Of a DNA stretch of 48,732 nt, positions 1-8,053 are shown piece by piece (the stretch's first letter is position 1; each line of letters begins with the position of its first letter). Under the pieces are notes generated by a model. It worked only from the letters and a program-made list of their open reading frames with translations. It made no database searches and had not been told where the DNA came from. Source of the DNA: Clostridia bacterium (GTDB lineage: Bacteria; Bacillota; Clostridia; Oscillospirales; CAG-272); contig JAFVTS010000021.1 of the NCBI GenBank assembly GCA_017503105.1, positions 1 to 48,732 on the forward strand, given 5' to 3'. Position numbers and translations under genes: made by a program.

Positions 1-116
1 GAGCCCCCGAAGTTTCGCGCTTTGCGGGAGCAAACGTCTGCCCCGATTTCGGCAGACGAGGGAAACTTCGTATGTTAGCCGAGCCCCGCGAGGATAACAT
101 AGTTATCCGCTCCTTG
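1..116. repeat. Structured repeat, copy A (cut by window start)
   Basis: This is the right-hand part of a repeat that recurs at 140-324, 811-996 and 1022-1205. It carries a 9-bp stem (CGAAGTTTC/GAAACTTCG) enclosing two smaller hairpins, then a TATGTTA/TAACATA stem and an alternative GGATAAC/GTTATCC hairpin. Compared with the other copies it differs at loop positions (CCC instead of TCT in the GAGCTCTGCGAGG segment) while the stems are kept. The short linker after it is also seen after copy D. No protein coding is credible here. Confidence 0.85.
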
Positions 117-139
117 TCTATCTTAAATTTTCTTGAATT

Positions 140-324
140 AAAAAGCACTCCTTGTGAGTGCTTTTTTGTTTGGAGCCCACTTTACGGAGCCGTTTCGCGA
201 TGCGAAACGAGCCCCCGAAGTTTCACGGGTTGCGGGAGCAAACGTCTGCCCCGATTTCGGCAGACGAGGGAAACTTCGTATGTTAGCCGAGCTCTGCGAG
301 GATAACATAGTTATCCGCTCCTTG
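140..324. repeat. Structured repeat, copy B, starting with a terminator hairpin
   Basis: This is a full copy of the roughly 185-nt repeat. It opens with a terminator-like hairpin at 140-168 (AAGCACTC, loop CTTGT, GAGTGCTT, then a T run). A GTTTCGC/GCGAAAC hairpin follows, then the 9-bp CGAAGTTTC/GAAACTTCG stem with an inner CGTCTGCC/GGCAGACG hairpin, and finally the GGATAAC/GTTATCC hairpin. It lies just upstream of the tRNA operon promoter, so its terminator may insulate that operon from upstream transcription. Small reading frames inside it are by-products of the repeat. Confidence 0.88.
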
Positions 325-414
325 TTTATTCAAACTAAAACAAGCAACTTTCCCCAAAAGATATAAAGCGGTTTCGCGATTTTTGAGCGGATAAAAACTT
401 TTTTAAAAAAATAC

Positions 415-443
415 TTGACAAAACGAAAGTCTTCTGCTATAAT
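415..443 (+). promoter_or_regulatory. Strong sigma-A promoter of the tRNA operon
   Basis: A perfect -35 TTGACA (415-420) and a perfect -10 TATAAT (438-443) are separated by 17 bp. The tRNA-Val 5' end lies 16 bp downstream. The flanking A/T-rich upstream tract and the TTGACAAAACG core closely match the promoter of tRNA-Glu at 42078, as expected of stable-RNA promoters. Confidence 0.9.
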
Positions 444-458
444 AATTAAGTATCAAAC

Positions 459-534
459 GGAAGGTTAGCTCAGTTGGGAGAGCATCTGCCTTACAAGCAG
501 AGGGTCATAGGTTCGAGCCCTATACTTTCCACCA
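459..534 (+). tRNA. tRNA-Val (anticodon TAC)
   Basis: This is a complete cloverleaf. The acceptor stem GGAAGGT/ACTTTCC is followed by an A discriminator and an encoded CCA. The anticodon loop CTTACAA reads TAC (valine GTA codons), and a GTTCGAGCC T-arm is present. It is the first gene of a three-tRNA operon behind the promoter at 415-443. Confidence 0.95.
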
Positions 535-633
535 GAGAAAAAATACGGGCATACTCGGGCGCGGAGTTTAAGAACCGCGCAAGAGTTCAGCTTGTGTTTT
601 TAATCAGCACATTTGTGCAACAAAAGAAGAAAT

Positions 634-710
634 GGCTTGGTAGCTCAGTTGGTTAGAGCGCTAGCCTGTCACGCTAGAGGTCGTGGGTTCGAGCCCCATC
701 CGAGTCGCCA
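634..710 (+). tRNA. tRNA-Asp (anticodon GTC)
   Basis: The acceptor stem GGCTTGG pairs with CCGAGTC (one G-T wobble), followed by a G discriminator and an encoded CCA. The anticodon loop CTGTCAC gives GTC (Asp). It is the second tRNA of the operon, about 100 nt after tRNA-Val. Confidence 0.95.
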
Positions 711-731
711 TTACTTCTTCCGTGCCACCAC

Positions 732-807
732 GCGGATTTAGCTCATTTGGTAGAGCGCCACCTTGCCAAGGTGGAGGTGGCGGGTTCGAGCCCCGTAATC
801 CGCTCCA
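732..807 (+). tRNA. tRNA-Gly (anticodon GCC)
   Basis: The acceptor stem is GCGGATT/AATCCGC and the anticodon loop CTTGCCA gives GCC (Gly). CCA is encoded. The gene runs directly into repeat copy C. The last bases of the tRNA (GCTCC) and the next A/C-rich bases form the left arm of the following hairpin. Confidence 0.95.
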
Positions 808-848
808 AACAAAAAAGCACTCCTTGTGAGTGCTTTTTTGTTTGGAGC
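802..848 (+). terminator. Terminator of the tRNA operon (21-bp perfect hairpin)
   Basis: Positions 802-822 and 828-848 are perfect 21-bp inverted repeats around a 5-nt CTTGT loop, with a T run in the right arm. The left arm includes the 3' end of tRNA-Gly. The hairpin core is the same as the terminator that opens each repeat copy, but only here does the tRNA extend the stem. Confidence 0.85.
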
Positions 849-996
849 CCACTTTACGGAGCCGTTTCGCGATGCGAAACGAGCCCCCGAAGTTTCGCGC
901 TTTGCGGGAGCAAACGTCTGCCCCGATTTCGGCAGACGAGGGAAACTTCGTATGTTAGCCGAGCTCTGCGAGGATAACATAGTTATCCGCTCCTTG
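811..996. repeat. Structured repeat, copy C
   Basis: This is a full copy of the repeat also found at 140-324 and 1022-1205, nearly identical over its length. It has the same ordered set of hairpins: terminator, GTTTCGC/GCGAAAC, CGAAGTTTC/GAAACTTCG with inner CGTCTGCC/GGCAGACG, and GGATAAC/GTTATCC. It ends in ATCCGCTCC, a 9-base match to the 3' end of the neighbouring tRNA-Gly. Confidence 0.88.
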
Positions 997-1021
997 AATA
1001 CTCTGAAATTCCCTAAATTTC

Positions 1022-1205
1022 AAAAGCACTCCTTGTGAGTGCTTTTTTGTTTGGAACCCACTTTACGGAGCCGTTTCGCGGTGCGAAACGAGCCCCCGAA
1101 GTTTCGCGCTTTGCGGGAGCAAACGTCTGCCCCGATTTTGGCAGACGAGGGAAACTTCGTATGTTAGCCGAGCTCTGCGAGGATAACATAGTTATCCGCT
1201 CCTTG
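1022..1205. repeat. Structured repeat, copy D
   Basis: This is the fourth copy of the structured repeat. Its differences from copy C fall mostly in loops: the loop of the GTTTCGC/GCGAAAC hairpin reads GGT instead of GAT, and the loop of the CGTCTGCC hairpin reads CCGATTTT. The remaining 100 bases to the next gene show only the A/T-rich linker also present after copy A. Confidence 0.87.
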
Positions 1206-1307
1206 TCTATCTTAAATTTTCTTGAATTTAAAAGCACTCCTACAAATTATCGCTATAATTTAACACGGAGGATACCTTGCTTTTGAAAATGTAAACAACT
1301 ATTTACA

Positions 1308-1859
1308 TTATGCGTTGTTGATTATTGCCACTCCGTCGTACACGCTCTGAAAGCAGTCCGATGAGTCAGCTACGTCAACTCTCGCTCCGAGGATCTTTAT
1401 ATATCTCGCAAAATCGTAGGTGTAAGTCGAGAGCGGACGCATATACGCATTATCCGTTTGCGCGGCGACAAGAATGTCGTTTTCTTCAAACCCAACCACG
1501 AGAAGCGTGTGATAAAAACCCTCTTCCTCGTTTCCAAGCTGAATAACGTCACCAAGCTCAAGGTTGTCAGCACCCGTGTTTTCACCAAACGGACCGATGC
1601 CCTGATTTTCGGTCATAAAATTATAGAAGAAATCGACCCCTGTCCACGACGGCGAGCGCTCGTTAAGTGAAATATAAAACCATCCGAAGGTTGCCGTGTA
1701 ATTCATAACGCACGTGCCCGCGTAAATAGCTTGTGAAATGAAATTCGTGCAGTTTCCGCCGATTCCCGCAAAATTCCCGAATATGGGATTTTGCGCGAAG
1801 GCGTATTTTTTTGCGTAGGCAACGGCGTTTTCTCTGTTGTACGGCTTTATCATAAGCAT
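1308..1859 (-). CDS. Putative amidase (Amidase_6-like, cysteine-dependent)
   Basis: This 183-residue protein has the N-terminal pattern of the putative amidase domain known as Amidase_6. YNRENAVAYAKKYA at residues 7-20 is followed by the GGNCTNFISQ block, whose Cys37 is the likely nucleophile. A downstream YHTLLVVG segment supplies the likely histidine. Such domains are usually linked to cell-wall or peptide amide hydrolysis, but the substrate cannot be read here. There is no signal peptide. Translation may begin at the first ATG or at the ATG two codons later (1853). It is transcribed divergently from guaA and appears monocistronic. Confidence 0.75.
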   Translation of the reverse strand: MLMIKPYNRENAVAYAKKYAFAQNPIFGNFAGIGGNCTNFISQAIYAGTCVMNYTATFGWFYISLNERSPSWTGVDFFYNFMTENQGIGPFGENTGADNLELGDVIQLGNEEEGFYHTLLVVGFEENDILVAAQTDNAYMRPLSTYTYDFARYIKILGARVDVADSSDCFQSVYDGVAIINNA

Positions 1860-1932
1860 AAATGTTACCCCGTTTGTGAAAATTCTATATATGTATCTTA
1901 TGAAATTTTTTTGATTTTGTGATAAAAATATC

Positions 1933-1961
1933 TTGTAAAACGCTAAAAGATGTAGTATAAT
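1933..1961 (+). promoter_or_regulatory. Promoter of the GMP synthase gene
   Basis: The -35 TTGTAA (1933-1938) and -10 TATAAT (1956-1961) are separated by 17 bp, 45 bp upstream of the start codon. I see no purine riboswitch fold in the short leader. Confidence 0.65.
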
Positions 1962-2006
1962 TAAAAAATAAGAATAAAAATATTCAAAAAACAGGAGGAA
2001 TCAAAA

Positions 2007-3008
2007 ATGGATACAAACAGAAGACCCGAAACAATGCAGCGCATCACTACGAAGGCTCTTGCAGACGCCTTTATAGAAGAGCAAGTAGCGCAGGTAAGAA
2101 AGCAAGTCGGAGGCAGAAAGGTGCTTCTCGCTCTCTCGGGCGGTGTTGACAGCTCGGTCGTGGCAGCACTTCTCATAAAAGCAATAGGTAAGCAGCTCGT
2201 TTGCGTGCACGTAAACCACGGACTTATGCGTAAGGGTGAGTCGGAGCAGGTCATTGACGTGTTCGGAAAGGCTCTTGACGCCAACCTTGTGTATATTGAT
2301 GCCACGGAAAGATTCCTCGGACTTCTTGCGGGCGTTTCCGACCCCGAGAGAAAGAGAAAGATAATAGGCAAGGAATTTATAGAGGTCTTTGCAGACGAGG
2401 CAAGAAAGCTTGAGGGCGTTGAATTCTTGGCTCAGGGAACTATTTACCCCGATATTCTTGAGAGCATCAAGCAGGCAGAGGGCAAAAAGGCAGTAAAATC
2501 CCATCACAACGTCGGCGGCCTTCCCGAGGATCTTAAATTCGAGCTCGTTGAGCCCGTGAAGCTTCTTTTCAAGGACGAGGTCAGAGTCGTTGGCGAGGCG
2601 CTCGGTCTTCCTCACAAGATGGTATACCGTCAGCCCTTCCCCGGTCCCGGTCTCGGCGTTCGTTGCCTCGGCGCTATCACGCGTGACAGACTCGAAGCGC
2701 TCAGAGAAGCAGACGCTATCCTTCGTGACGAGTTTGATAAGTGCGGTCTTGCGGAGAAGGTATGGCAGTACTTCGTCATCATTCCCGACGTTAAGTCCGT
2801 CGGCGTAAAGGACGACAGCCGCTACGAGGGCTGGCCCGCAATCATTCGCGCGGTAAACACTACCGACGCTATGAGCGCGACCATCGAGGAGATACCTTAC
2901 GCCGTCCTCAGAAAGATCACGGAGCGCATCACATCCGAGGTCGAGGGAATAAACAGAGTTCTCTACGATATTACTCCGAAACCCACGGGAACTATAGAGT
3001 GGGAATAA
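2007..3008 (+). CDS. guaA: GMP synthase, ATP-pyrophosphatase/dimerisation subunit only
   Basis: This 333-residue protein corresponds to the C-terminal two thirds of GuaA. The PP-loop SGGVDSS lies near residue 45, then come the HVNHGLMR segment, a PGPGLGVR block and the typical C-terminal PTGTIEWE. It adenylates XMP with ATP and aminates it to GMP. The class I glutamine amidotransferase domain (about 190 residues, normally at the N terminus) is absent, and no partner glutaminase is adjacent. A proper ribosome binding site (GGAGGAATC, spacing about 8) precedes the ATG. This argues for a genuine stand-alone subunit of the archaeal GuaAb type, not a truncated pseudogene. It would need a separate glutaminase or free ammonia. 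Confidence 0.93.
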   Translation: MDTNRRPETMQRITTKALADAFIEEQVAQVRKQVGGRKVLLALSGGVDSSVVAALLIKAIGKQLVCVHVNHGLMRKGESEQVIDVFGKALDANLVYIDATERFLGLLAGVSDPERKRKIIGKEFIEVFADEARKLEGVEFLAQGTIYPDILESIKQAEGKKAVKSHHNVGGLPEDLKFELVEPVKLLFKDEVRVVGEALGLPHKMVYRQPFPGPGLGVRCLGAITRDRLEALREADAILRDEFDKCGLAEKVWQYFVIIPDVKSVGVKDDSRYEGWPAIIRAVNTTDAMSATIEEIPYAVLRKITERITSEVEGINRVLYDITPKPTGTIEWE

Positions 3009-3069
3009 TTTTCCCATAGCTAAAATCAACTGCAGCCGTTTCTCAAATCGGTCACAGCATAACACCATC

Positions 3070-3117
3070 AAAACGGCGAACTCGTTCTGCATTTACAAAA
3101 CGAATTCGCCGTTTTTG
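3070..3117 (+). terminator. Terminator after guaA
   Basis: An AAAACGGCGAA arm and a TTCGCCGTTTT arm pair, with additional CTCGTT/AACGA pairing inside, followed by a short T run. It works structurally in both directions. Confidence 0.75.
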
Positions 3118-3151
3118 TTATTTTCCGTAAAATATAACAAGGAGCTAACAA

Positions 3152-5248
3152 ATGAAAAGAGATTATACCCGCCCTTTAAGAATGGTACATAATATGTTTA
3201 ATTACGAACCCGGTGACACTTATGAAATTAAGTGCCGGAAGATCAGAAACCGCTTGCAGTTTTTGAAGGACTTCGGTTACGGCGGTATCGTAACGAACGT
3301 GCAAGAAGGACCGGATTACTTAAACGATAAAGAAGAGCTAGAGCTGATGACGGAGAAGGCGAAGATCTGCAAGGAGCTTGGCCTTCGTATGTGGATATAC
3401 GACGAGGACAAGTATCCGAGCGGTGCTGCAAGAACCAAAACGGTGGATGCTAATATGGACTTCCAAGCACTCGGTCTTGCTATGGTTTGGAACGTAGTAG
3501 CCCCCGGAAAAACGCTCACGCAATCGTTGCCCCAGGGCCACATAAAACTGATCGCGGCTGTAAGCTACAAGATCGAGGCGGATACGCCTACGGACGAGGA
3601 GCTGCTTACACCTTACGCCCGTTATCAGGGTGAGCCCGTCGAATTCGTAAACGATACGGATAAAAACCTGCTTTGCCTTGCTTTCTACAGCAAGCCTGCT
3701 TATGTGAACACTCACGCGACAAACAATTCCTGTTACCACCGCCTTTACGTGGACGTAAGCAATCCCGATGCAATCGCGGAATTTGTCAACAATACCTACC
3801 GCCCCTACACGGAGGTTCTCAAGGACTACTTCTCTCCCGCCTTTGGTGATGAGGGAGAAAATTCCGTTGTTGAGGCAATCTTTACCGACGAACCCTCTTA
3901 TATGGGTGTTTATATCAATTCATACCATGAGCAAAAGCTTACACTCCATCCCGTAGACCTTACTATGCCGCTTTATATGATGGTTAACTGGGGTCTTTAC
4001 GTGTCAAACCGCTTCAGAAGCACCTACGGATACAGTCTTGAGGACGAGCTTACCGCGCTTTTCCTCGGCCACAGTGAGCATTTCCGCCGCGTTCGTCACG
4101 ACTACTATCAGTTGATGAGCGACCTTTATGAAAAGGCATTCTACGCACAGCTCTCCGACTACTGCTCGTCGGTGGGACTCCAATTCTCCGGTCACATACT
4201 GCTTGAGGACAGAATCACCTACCACGTAATATTTGAAGGAAACTTCTTCAATCTGCTTCGACATATGCATATTCCCGGCATAGATATGCTCACCTCTATT
4301 CCCGAGGAGGGATGGAATATGGCATTCACTCCGAAGCTTGTGCGCAGCATCTCGGACCTCTACGGTCGCGGACACGTAATGAACGAGATATCTGCATTTA
4401 ATCAGGGAGCCTCGCTCACCAAGCTTGGCAACGTAACCTATGACCAGATATATACCTCCGTGATGCTTCAGCTGGCATTTGGTACAGACATCTTACACTC
4501 TTACTACCCCGAAGTTGATCCTGACGACGCTCAAGACCAAATATGGTCGGCAGTTACGCGCGCGACTGAGGCAATCATCGGGCCGCGTGTATCCGATACG
4601 CTTTTGTTCTATCCGATCGAAACTATGATGCGCCATCGCAAGCCGATGTACCATAAGATCGAAAAACGCTACGAGCCTATTCTGCGCGAGCAGGACGACA
4701 GCTCTTGGGATTATATGTCGGCGTGCGAGAACGCAATGCTCGGAGCGCAGTTTGCAATGATCAACGGACAGCACAATTTCACCTACATCGACTCAAGCAC
4801 GGCACGCCATCAGGCAGACGGCGTATGGAAGAACCTTGTCGTCGGTGCTTGCGACCTTACCGACGAGGTTTTGGTAGCTATCTCTCATCTTATCGCAGGC
4901 GGCACTCAGCTCATCTGGTACGCTCCCGAAGGCACGGAGATGTTTGACTGCGAATTTGCAAAGCTTCCAAGCGGCGTAAAGCGCGCTACAACGGAAGAAG
5001 AGCTTATTGCGATCCTTTGCCCGAACGGAACGATACTTTCCGGTGATCACGCAGGAATCGCTATGGCTGAAAGCTCGGAAAACGTACTTCTGGTCAACAA
5101 GGATGATCGCGAAAAGAAGGTATGCTGGCACGGTGAATTTACGAGCCTCATCGATGCTTACGACGGAAATGAAGTTGCAACGGAAAAATGCGACTGCGGT
5201 GTATGCTTCACCATTGCAAAATCTGCAGCTTACATTTTGAAAAAATAA
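3152..5248 (+). CDS. GH106-like glycoside hydrolase (possible alpha-L-rhamnosidase)
   Basis: This is a 698-residue cytoplasmic protein with no signal peptide. WIYDEDKYPSG at residues 81-91 and the IFTDEPSY block near 243-250 (Asp246, Glu247) resemble TIM-barrel glycosidases related to GH106. In that family an acidic DE pair follows the WxxDExxxPSG segment. It is shorter than typical GH106 enzymes (often around 1000 residues), so it may be a sister family or lack the beta-sandwich domains. A rhamnosidase role would fit the deoxysugar-type microcompartment 14 kb downstream, but that link is inference. A good RBS (AAGGAG) precedes the start. The MBL-fold gene follows 36 bp later, probably in the same transcript. 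Confidence 0.6.
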   Translation: MKRDYTRPLRMVHNMFNYEPGDTYEIKCRKIRNRLQFLKDFGYGGIVTNVQEGPDYLNDKEELELMTEKAKICKELGLRMWIYDEDKYPSGAARTKTVDANMDFQALGLAMVWNVVAPGKTLTQSLPQGHIKLIAAVSYKIEADTPTDEELLTPYARYQGEPVEFVNDTDKNLLCLAFYSKPAYVNTHATNNSCYHRLYVDVSNPDAIAEFVNNTYRPYTEVLKDYFSPAFGDEGENSVVEAIFTDEPSYMGVYINSYHEQKLTLHPVDLTMPLYMMVNWGLYVSNRFRSTYGYSLEDELTALFLGHSEHFRRVRHDYYQLMSDLYEKAFYAQLSDYCSSVGLQFSGHILLEDRITYHVIFEGNFFNLLRHMHIPGIDMLTSIPEEGWNMAFTPKLVRSISDLYGRGHVMNEISAFNQGASLTKLGNVTYDQIYTSVMLQLAFGTDILHSYYPEVDPDDAQDQIWSAVTRATEAIIGPRVSDTLLFYPIETMMRHRKPMYHKIEKRYEPILREQDDSSWDYMSACENAMLGAQFAMINGQHNFTYIDSSTARHQADGVWKNLVVGACDLTDEVLVAISHLIAGGTQLIWYAPEGTEMFDCEFAKLPSGVKRATTEEELIAILCPNGTILSGDHAGIAMAESSENVLLVNKDDREKKVCWHGEFTSLIDAYDGNEVATEKCDCGVCFTIAKSAAYILKK

Positions 5249-5284
5249 GCGACAAAAAACAACAAAAATATTAGGATGTAAGTT

Positions 5285-6169
5285 ATGGAGCTGCATTTTT
5301 TAAAAATAATTTGGGGTGACGCCATCGTGCTGAAAAACGGTGACGAGGTCGCTCTTGTGGACACAGGATACGATCACAGCTTTGAACTTATCAAAGAATA
5401 TCTCGACACTCTCGGAGTGAAGAAAATATCTCTGATCCTTTTAACTCACTTTCACCGCGATCATTACGGCTCTATTCCGGCGCTTCTTAACGAGTATGAG
5501 GTCGGAGCGGTATGCTTTAAAGAATACAGCGGTTACGAAGCGAGGACGGCTACGGGCACGCCCGCGGATGACGAGTATAGGCAAAGCGAGCGTGATAAGT
5601 GCGAAAATATGAAGAGGCTGATAACGGAAAAGAGCACTCTTATTAAAGCCGAAGAAACGGAGAGCTTGAATTTTGCAGGTTATGAAATAAAGCTCTTCAA
5701 TCATATCAACACCGTAAAAGCGATATACGATGACGAAAATCATCCTCTGACTTATCAAAAGATTTGTCACGGTGAAAACCTTAACAGTCTTGCGGCTTTT
5801 ATAAAGGTGAACGGTGTGAACGTTTTCCTCGGCGGCGATATTGGCGACTCACCGTCAAATCACCCGCTTTCAACCAAAGTCAACACACGGATAGCCCAAA
5901 AAATAGGCGAGCAGATCGACGTATATAAAGTGCCGCACCACGGAACGAGCGGATCAAACAGCCCCGAGGCTTTGGCGATATACAAGCCAAAGATCGCCGT
6001 TATAACGAATCGAATAGGCTACCTTTCCGAAAAAAGTACGGTATTTGCCGATCTGAAAGCGGCTAACCCCGACGTTCGTATTCTCTTGACCGAGATCTCC
6101 CCCGTTGTAATTGAAATAACGGAGGACGGAGAAATCGAGGTCAAGCGCTGCGACGACCTTGTTATATAG
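5285..6169 (+). CDS. Metallo-beta-lactamase-fold hydrolase (ComEC C-domain-like)
   Basis: This 294-residue single-domain protein carries the canonical THFHRDH metal motif (His55, His57, Asp59, His60). Further candidate ligands are the later GGDIGD and VPHHGTSGS segments, the latter typical of the ComEC/Rec2-associated MBL branch. It has no transmembrane segments, so it is a soluble relative. The substrate is unknown; relatives act on phosphodiesters or nucleotides. The start is supported by AGGATG upstream. It lies immediately downstream of the GH106-like gene and before a strong terminator, so the two probably form a two-gene unit. Confidence 0.8.
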   Translation: MELHFLKIIWGDAIVLKNGDEVALVDTGYDHSFELIKEYLDTLGVKKISLILLTHFHRDHYGSIPALLNEYEVGAVCFKEYSGYEARTATGTPADDEYRQSERDKCENMKRLITEKSTLIKAEETESLNFAGYEIKLFNHINTVKAIYDDENHPLTYQKICHGENLNSLAAFIKVNGVNVFLGGDIGDSPSNHPLSTKVNTRIAQKIGEQIDVYKVPHHGTSGSNSPEALAIYKPKIAVITNRIGYLSEKSTVFADLKAANPDVRILLTEISPVVIEITEDGEIEVKRCDDLVI

Positions 6170-6215
6170 GTTTCGGCTCAAATGCTTCTGATTATAACAA
6201 AAATTATAAATAAAG

Positions 6216-6263
6216 AAAACCGAGCAAGGAACGCCAGATTTTCAGTCTTCTTGTTCGGTTTTT
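6216..6263 (+). terminator. Terminator after the MBL-fold gene
   Basis: A 13-bp stem (AAAACCGAGCAAG with CTTGTTCGGTTTT, one G-T wobble) has a 21-nt loop and is followed by a T-rich stretch. Confidence 0.8.
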
Positions 6264-6351
6264 ATTTTTTAAAACAGCTCAGAATCTTGCTTCTTTGAGT
6301 ACGCGAGTGAAGATTTTTGCAAAAACGAGCCTTTTATTTTTAAAAATAGTA

Positions 6352-6380
6352 TTGATTTTAACGAAATTTTCTGCTATACT
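6352..6380 (+). promoter_or_regulatory. Promoter of the CocE/S15-type hydrolase gene
   Basis: The -35 TTGATT (6352-6357) and -10 TATACT (6375-6380) are separated by 17 bp, 48 bp upstream of the ATG at 6429. Confidence 0.55.
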
Positions 6381-6428
6381 GTTTTACAAAATATTTCAGA
6401 GATTCGGAAATCAGAAAAGAGAAAAGAA

Positions 6429-7997
6429 ATGCATACCTGTTATTATAAGTATTTGCCCGTGGAGGGCGCTGAAATATTCACCTTCGTCGGCTTGCCCGAA
6501 AAAGGCGGAAAGTTCCCGACAGCCATATTCCGCTCGCCTTACGAGGACTTTGCCGAAGAGATGGACGAGGCGGAGCTTTGCGAGAAGTATCTTGCCGATT
6601 ATAAGGAGTGGCTTGACGCGGGCTATGCCGTCGTCTTTCAGCACTGCAGAGGAAGAGGCAAGAGCACGGGCGACTGCGTGCCGTACATCTATGAGCGCGA
6701 GGACGGACTTGCGCTTCGCGCGTGGATAAGAGGAGAGAGCTTCTACTCGGGACAGCTCTTCCTCGTCGGGACGAGCTATACGTCCTCGGTCCATTACGTC
6801 ACAGCGCCGTATGAAGACGATATCTGCGGCGGTGTTTTCAACGTCCAGGACACGGAACGCTATAACTGCAATTACCGAAACGGCATCTACAAAATGGGTC
6901 TTCACGGCAAGTGGTACGTTTCGATGTACAAGAAAAAGAGCATACCCAAGAAGAATTTCGTTATAGAAAGCTATAATATGCTTCCGCTCTCCGATTTTTC
7001 AAAGACGGTCTTTGGCGAGAGGGTCGCCGATTTTGACGAGATACTGAAGCACCCGAAGAGGGACGACCCCTTCTGGCAGACGCGCTTTGGCGGCGGCGAG
7101 GCGCATAACGCCCTTTGCACCGCGAAATTTCCTATGCTTATAGTAACGGGTCTTTACGACCTTTATACGGGCGGCATTTTTGATATGTGGCACTCCCTCG
7201 GCGAGGAAAGCCGCAAAAGAGGCGCGTTCGTCGTCCACGCTTACGACCACGGCGGCGGACAGGGGCACTCGCCCATTCATTTTGACGGCGGAACGGTCGA
7301 AGAGCATTTTGGCAACCTTTCGCTCCGCTGGTGCGAGTACGTAAGAGGAAAGGCGGAAGCACCCGTAAAGCTCGGTGAGGTCACTTATTACAGACTCTTC
7401 GACGGTTGGCACACGGACTCGTTCGCGGGTGGAAAAGAGGAGCTCGCATTCACCCTCGGCGACGGCGAGCGGACCTATATCTACAACCCTTACGCTCCCG
7501 CGAAGTTCGAGGGCGGTCTTTCGACGAATTTCGGCGGCGCAAGGTACCAAAATCCCCCCGACACAAGGTACGATATAATCACGGTCTATACCGATAAATT
7601 TAACACGGATACCGACATAGACGGCAAAATGACCGCAAAACTGCGCGTTAAGTCCTCGGCGCTTGACACCTGCTTCTATATGCGAGTCAGCCTTGAAACC
7701 GCGGACGGGGATTACGGTCTTCGCGACGATATCAACCAAATATCAAACTTCGCACCCGACTATAAGCCGGGAGAGTGGGTGGATATGGACTTCACCTTCG
7801 ACGAGCATTCTTTCGTCGTCAAGAAGGGCGGACGTCTCAGAATAGACATAACGTCGTCGGCGTTCCCGTACTACGTTCCCCATACGAATCAAAGAGGACT
7901 CTTCTCGGAGCAAAGAACGGCCGTGATCGCGGAGAACACCGTCGATCTTTCCGCATCAGTCTTCCGCGTTCCGTCAACACCGCGAGAGGAAAAATAA
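6429..7997 (+). CDS. CocE/NonD-family (X-Pro dipeptidyl peptidase S15-like) alpha/beta hydrolase
   Basis: This 522-residue protein has an S15/CocE alpha/beta-hydrolase fold at its N terminus. FRSPYED at 34-40 is followed by the CRGRGKSTG oxyanion-type segment near 73-81, with Ser116 as candidate nucleophile in LVGTSYTSS. This is a variant of the usual GxSYGG. The VTGLYD and YDHGGGQGHS segments near 240-280 supply candidate Asp and His. The C-terminal 200 residues look like the jelly-roll X-Pro_dipeptidyl_C domain, ending near GRLRIDITSSAFP. Family members cleave esters, amides or Xaa-Pro peptides; the substrate is not predictable. It is bounded by terminators on both sides, so it is probably monocistronic. 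Confidence 0.82.
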   Translation: MHTCYYKYLPVEGAEIFTFVGLPEKGGKFPTAIFRSPYEDFAEEMDEAELCEKYLADYKEWLDAGYAVVFQHCRGRGKSTGDCVPYIYEREDGLALRAWIRGESFYSGQLFLVGTSYTSSVHYVTAPYEDDICGGVFNVQDTERYNCNYRNGIYKMGLHGKWYVSMYKKKSIPKKNFVIESYNMLPLSDFSKTVFGERVADFDEILKHPKRDDPFWQTRFGGGEAHNALCTAKFPMLIVTGLYDLYTGGIFDMWHSLGEESRKRGAFVVHAYDHGGGQGHSPIHFDGGTVEEHFGNLSLRWCEYVRGKAEAPVKLGEVTYYRLFDGWHTDSFAGGKEELAFTLGDGERTYIYNPYAPAKFEGGLSTNFGGARYQNPPDTRYDIITVYTDKFNTDTDIDGKMTAKLRVKSSALDTCFYMRVSLETADGDYGLRDDINQISNFAPDYKPGEWVDMDFTFDEHSFVVKKGGRLRIDITSSAFPYYVPHTNQRGLFSEQRTAVIAENTVDLSASVFRVPSTPREEK

Positions 7998-8012
7998 AAC
8001 CTTAAAAAGAAT

Positions 8013-8053
8013 ACCGAAGGGAAAACGGTCTTATCCTATCCCTTCGGTGCTTT
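8013..8053. terminator. Bidirectional terminator between convergent genes
   Basis: The ACCGAAGGG/CCCTTCGGT arms (9 bp) are flanked by A- and T-rich tracts on the two sides. It serves both the hydrolase gene (plus) and the SGNH hydrolase gene (minus), whose stop codon is adjacent. Confidence 0.75.

Noticed and set aside
1-1205. CRISPR array
   Set aside because: The repeats are long, few, unevenly spaced and separated by tRNA genes, with no spacer pattern or cas genes.
72-1286. Several short reading frames inside the repeats around the tRNAs
   Set aside because: They recur only because the repeat recurs, overlap tRNA genes and terminators, and have no ribosome binding sites.
1860-2006. Purine riboswitch upstream of guaA
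   Set aside because: The leader between the -10 and the start is only about 45 nt, with no three-way junction or conserved purine aptamer loops.
2001-3092. A 363-codon frame on the minus strand opposite guaA
   Set aside because: It is antisense to a clear GMP synthase domain, with no promoter, RBS or recognisable protein features.
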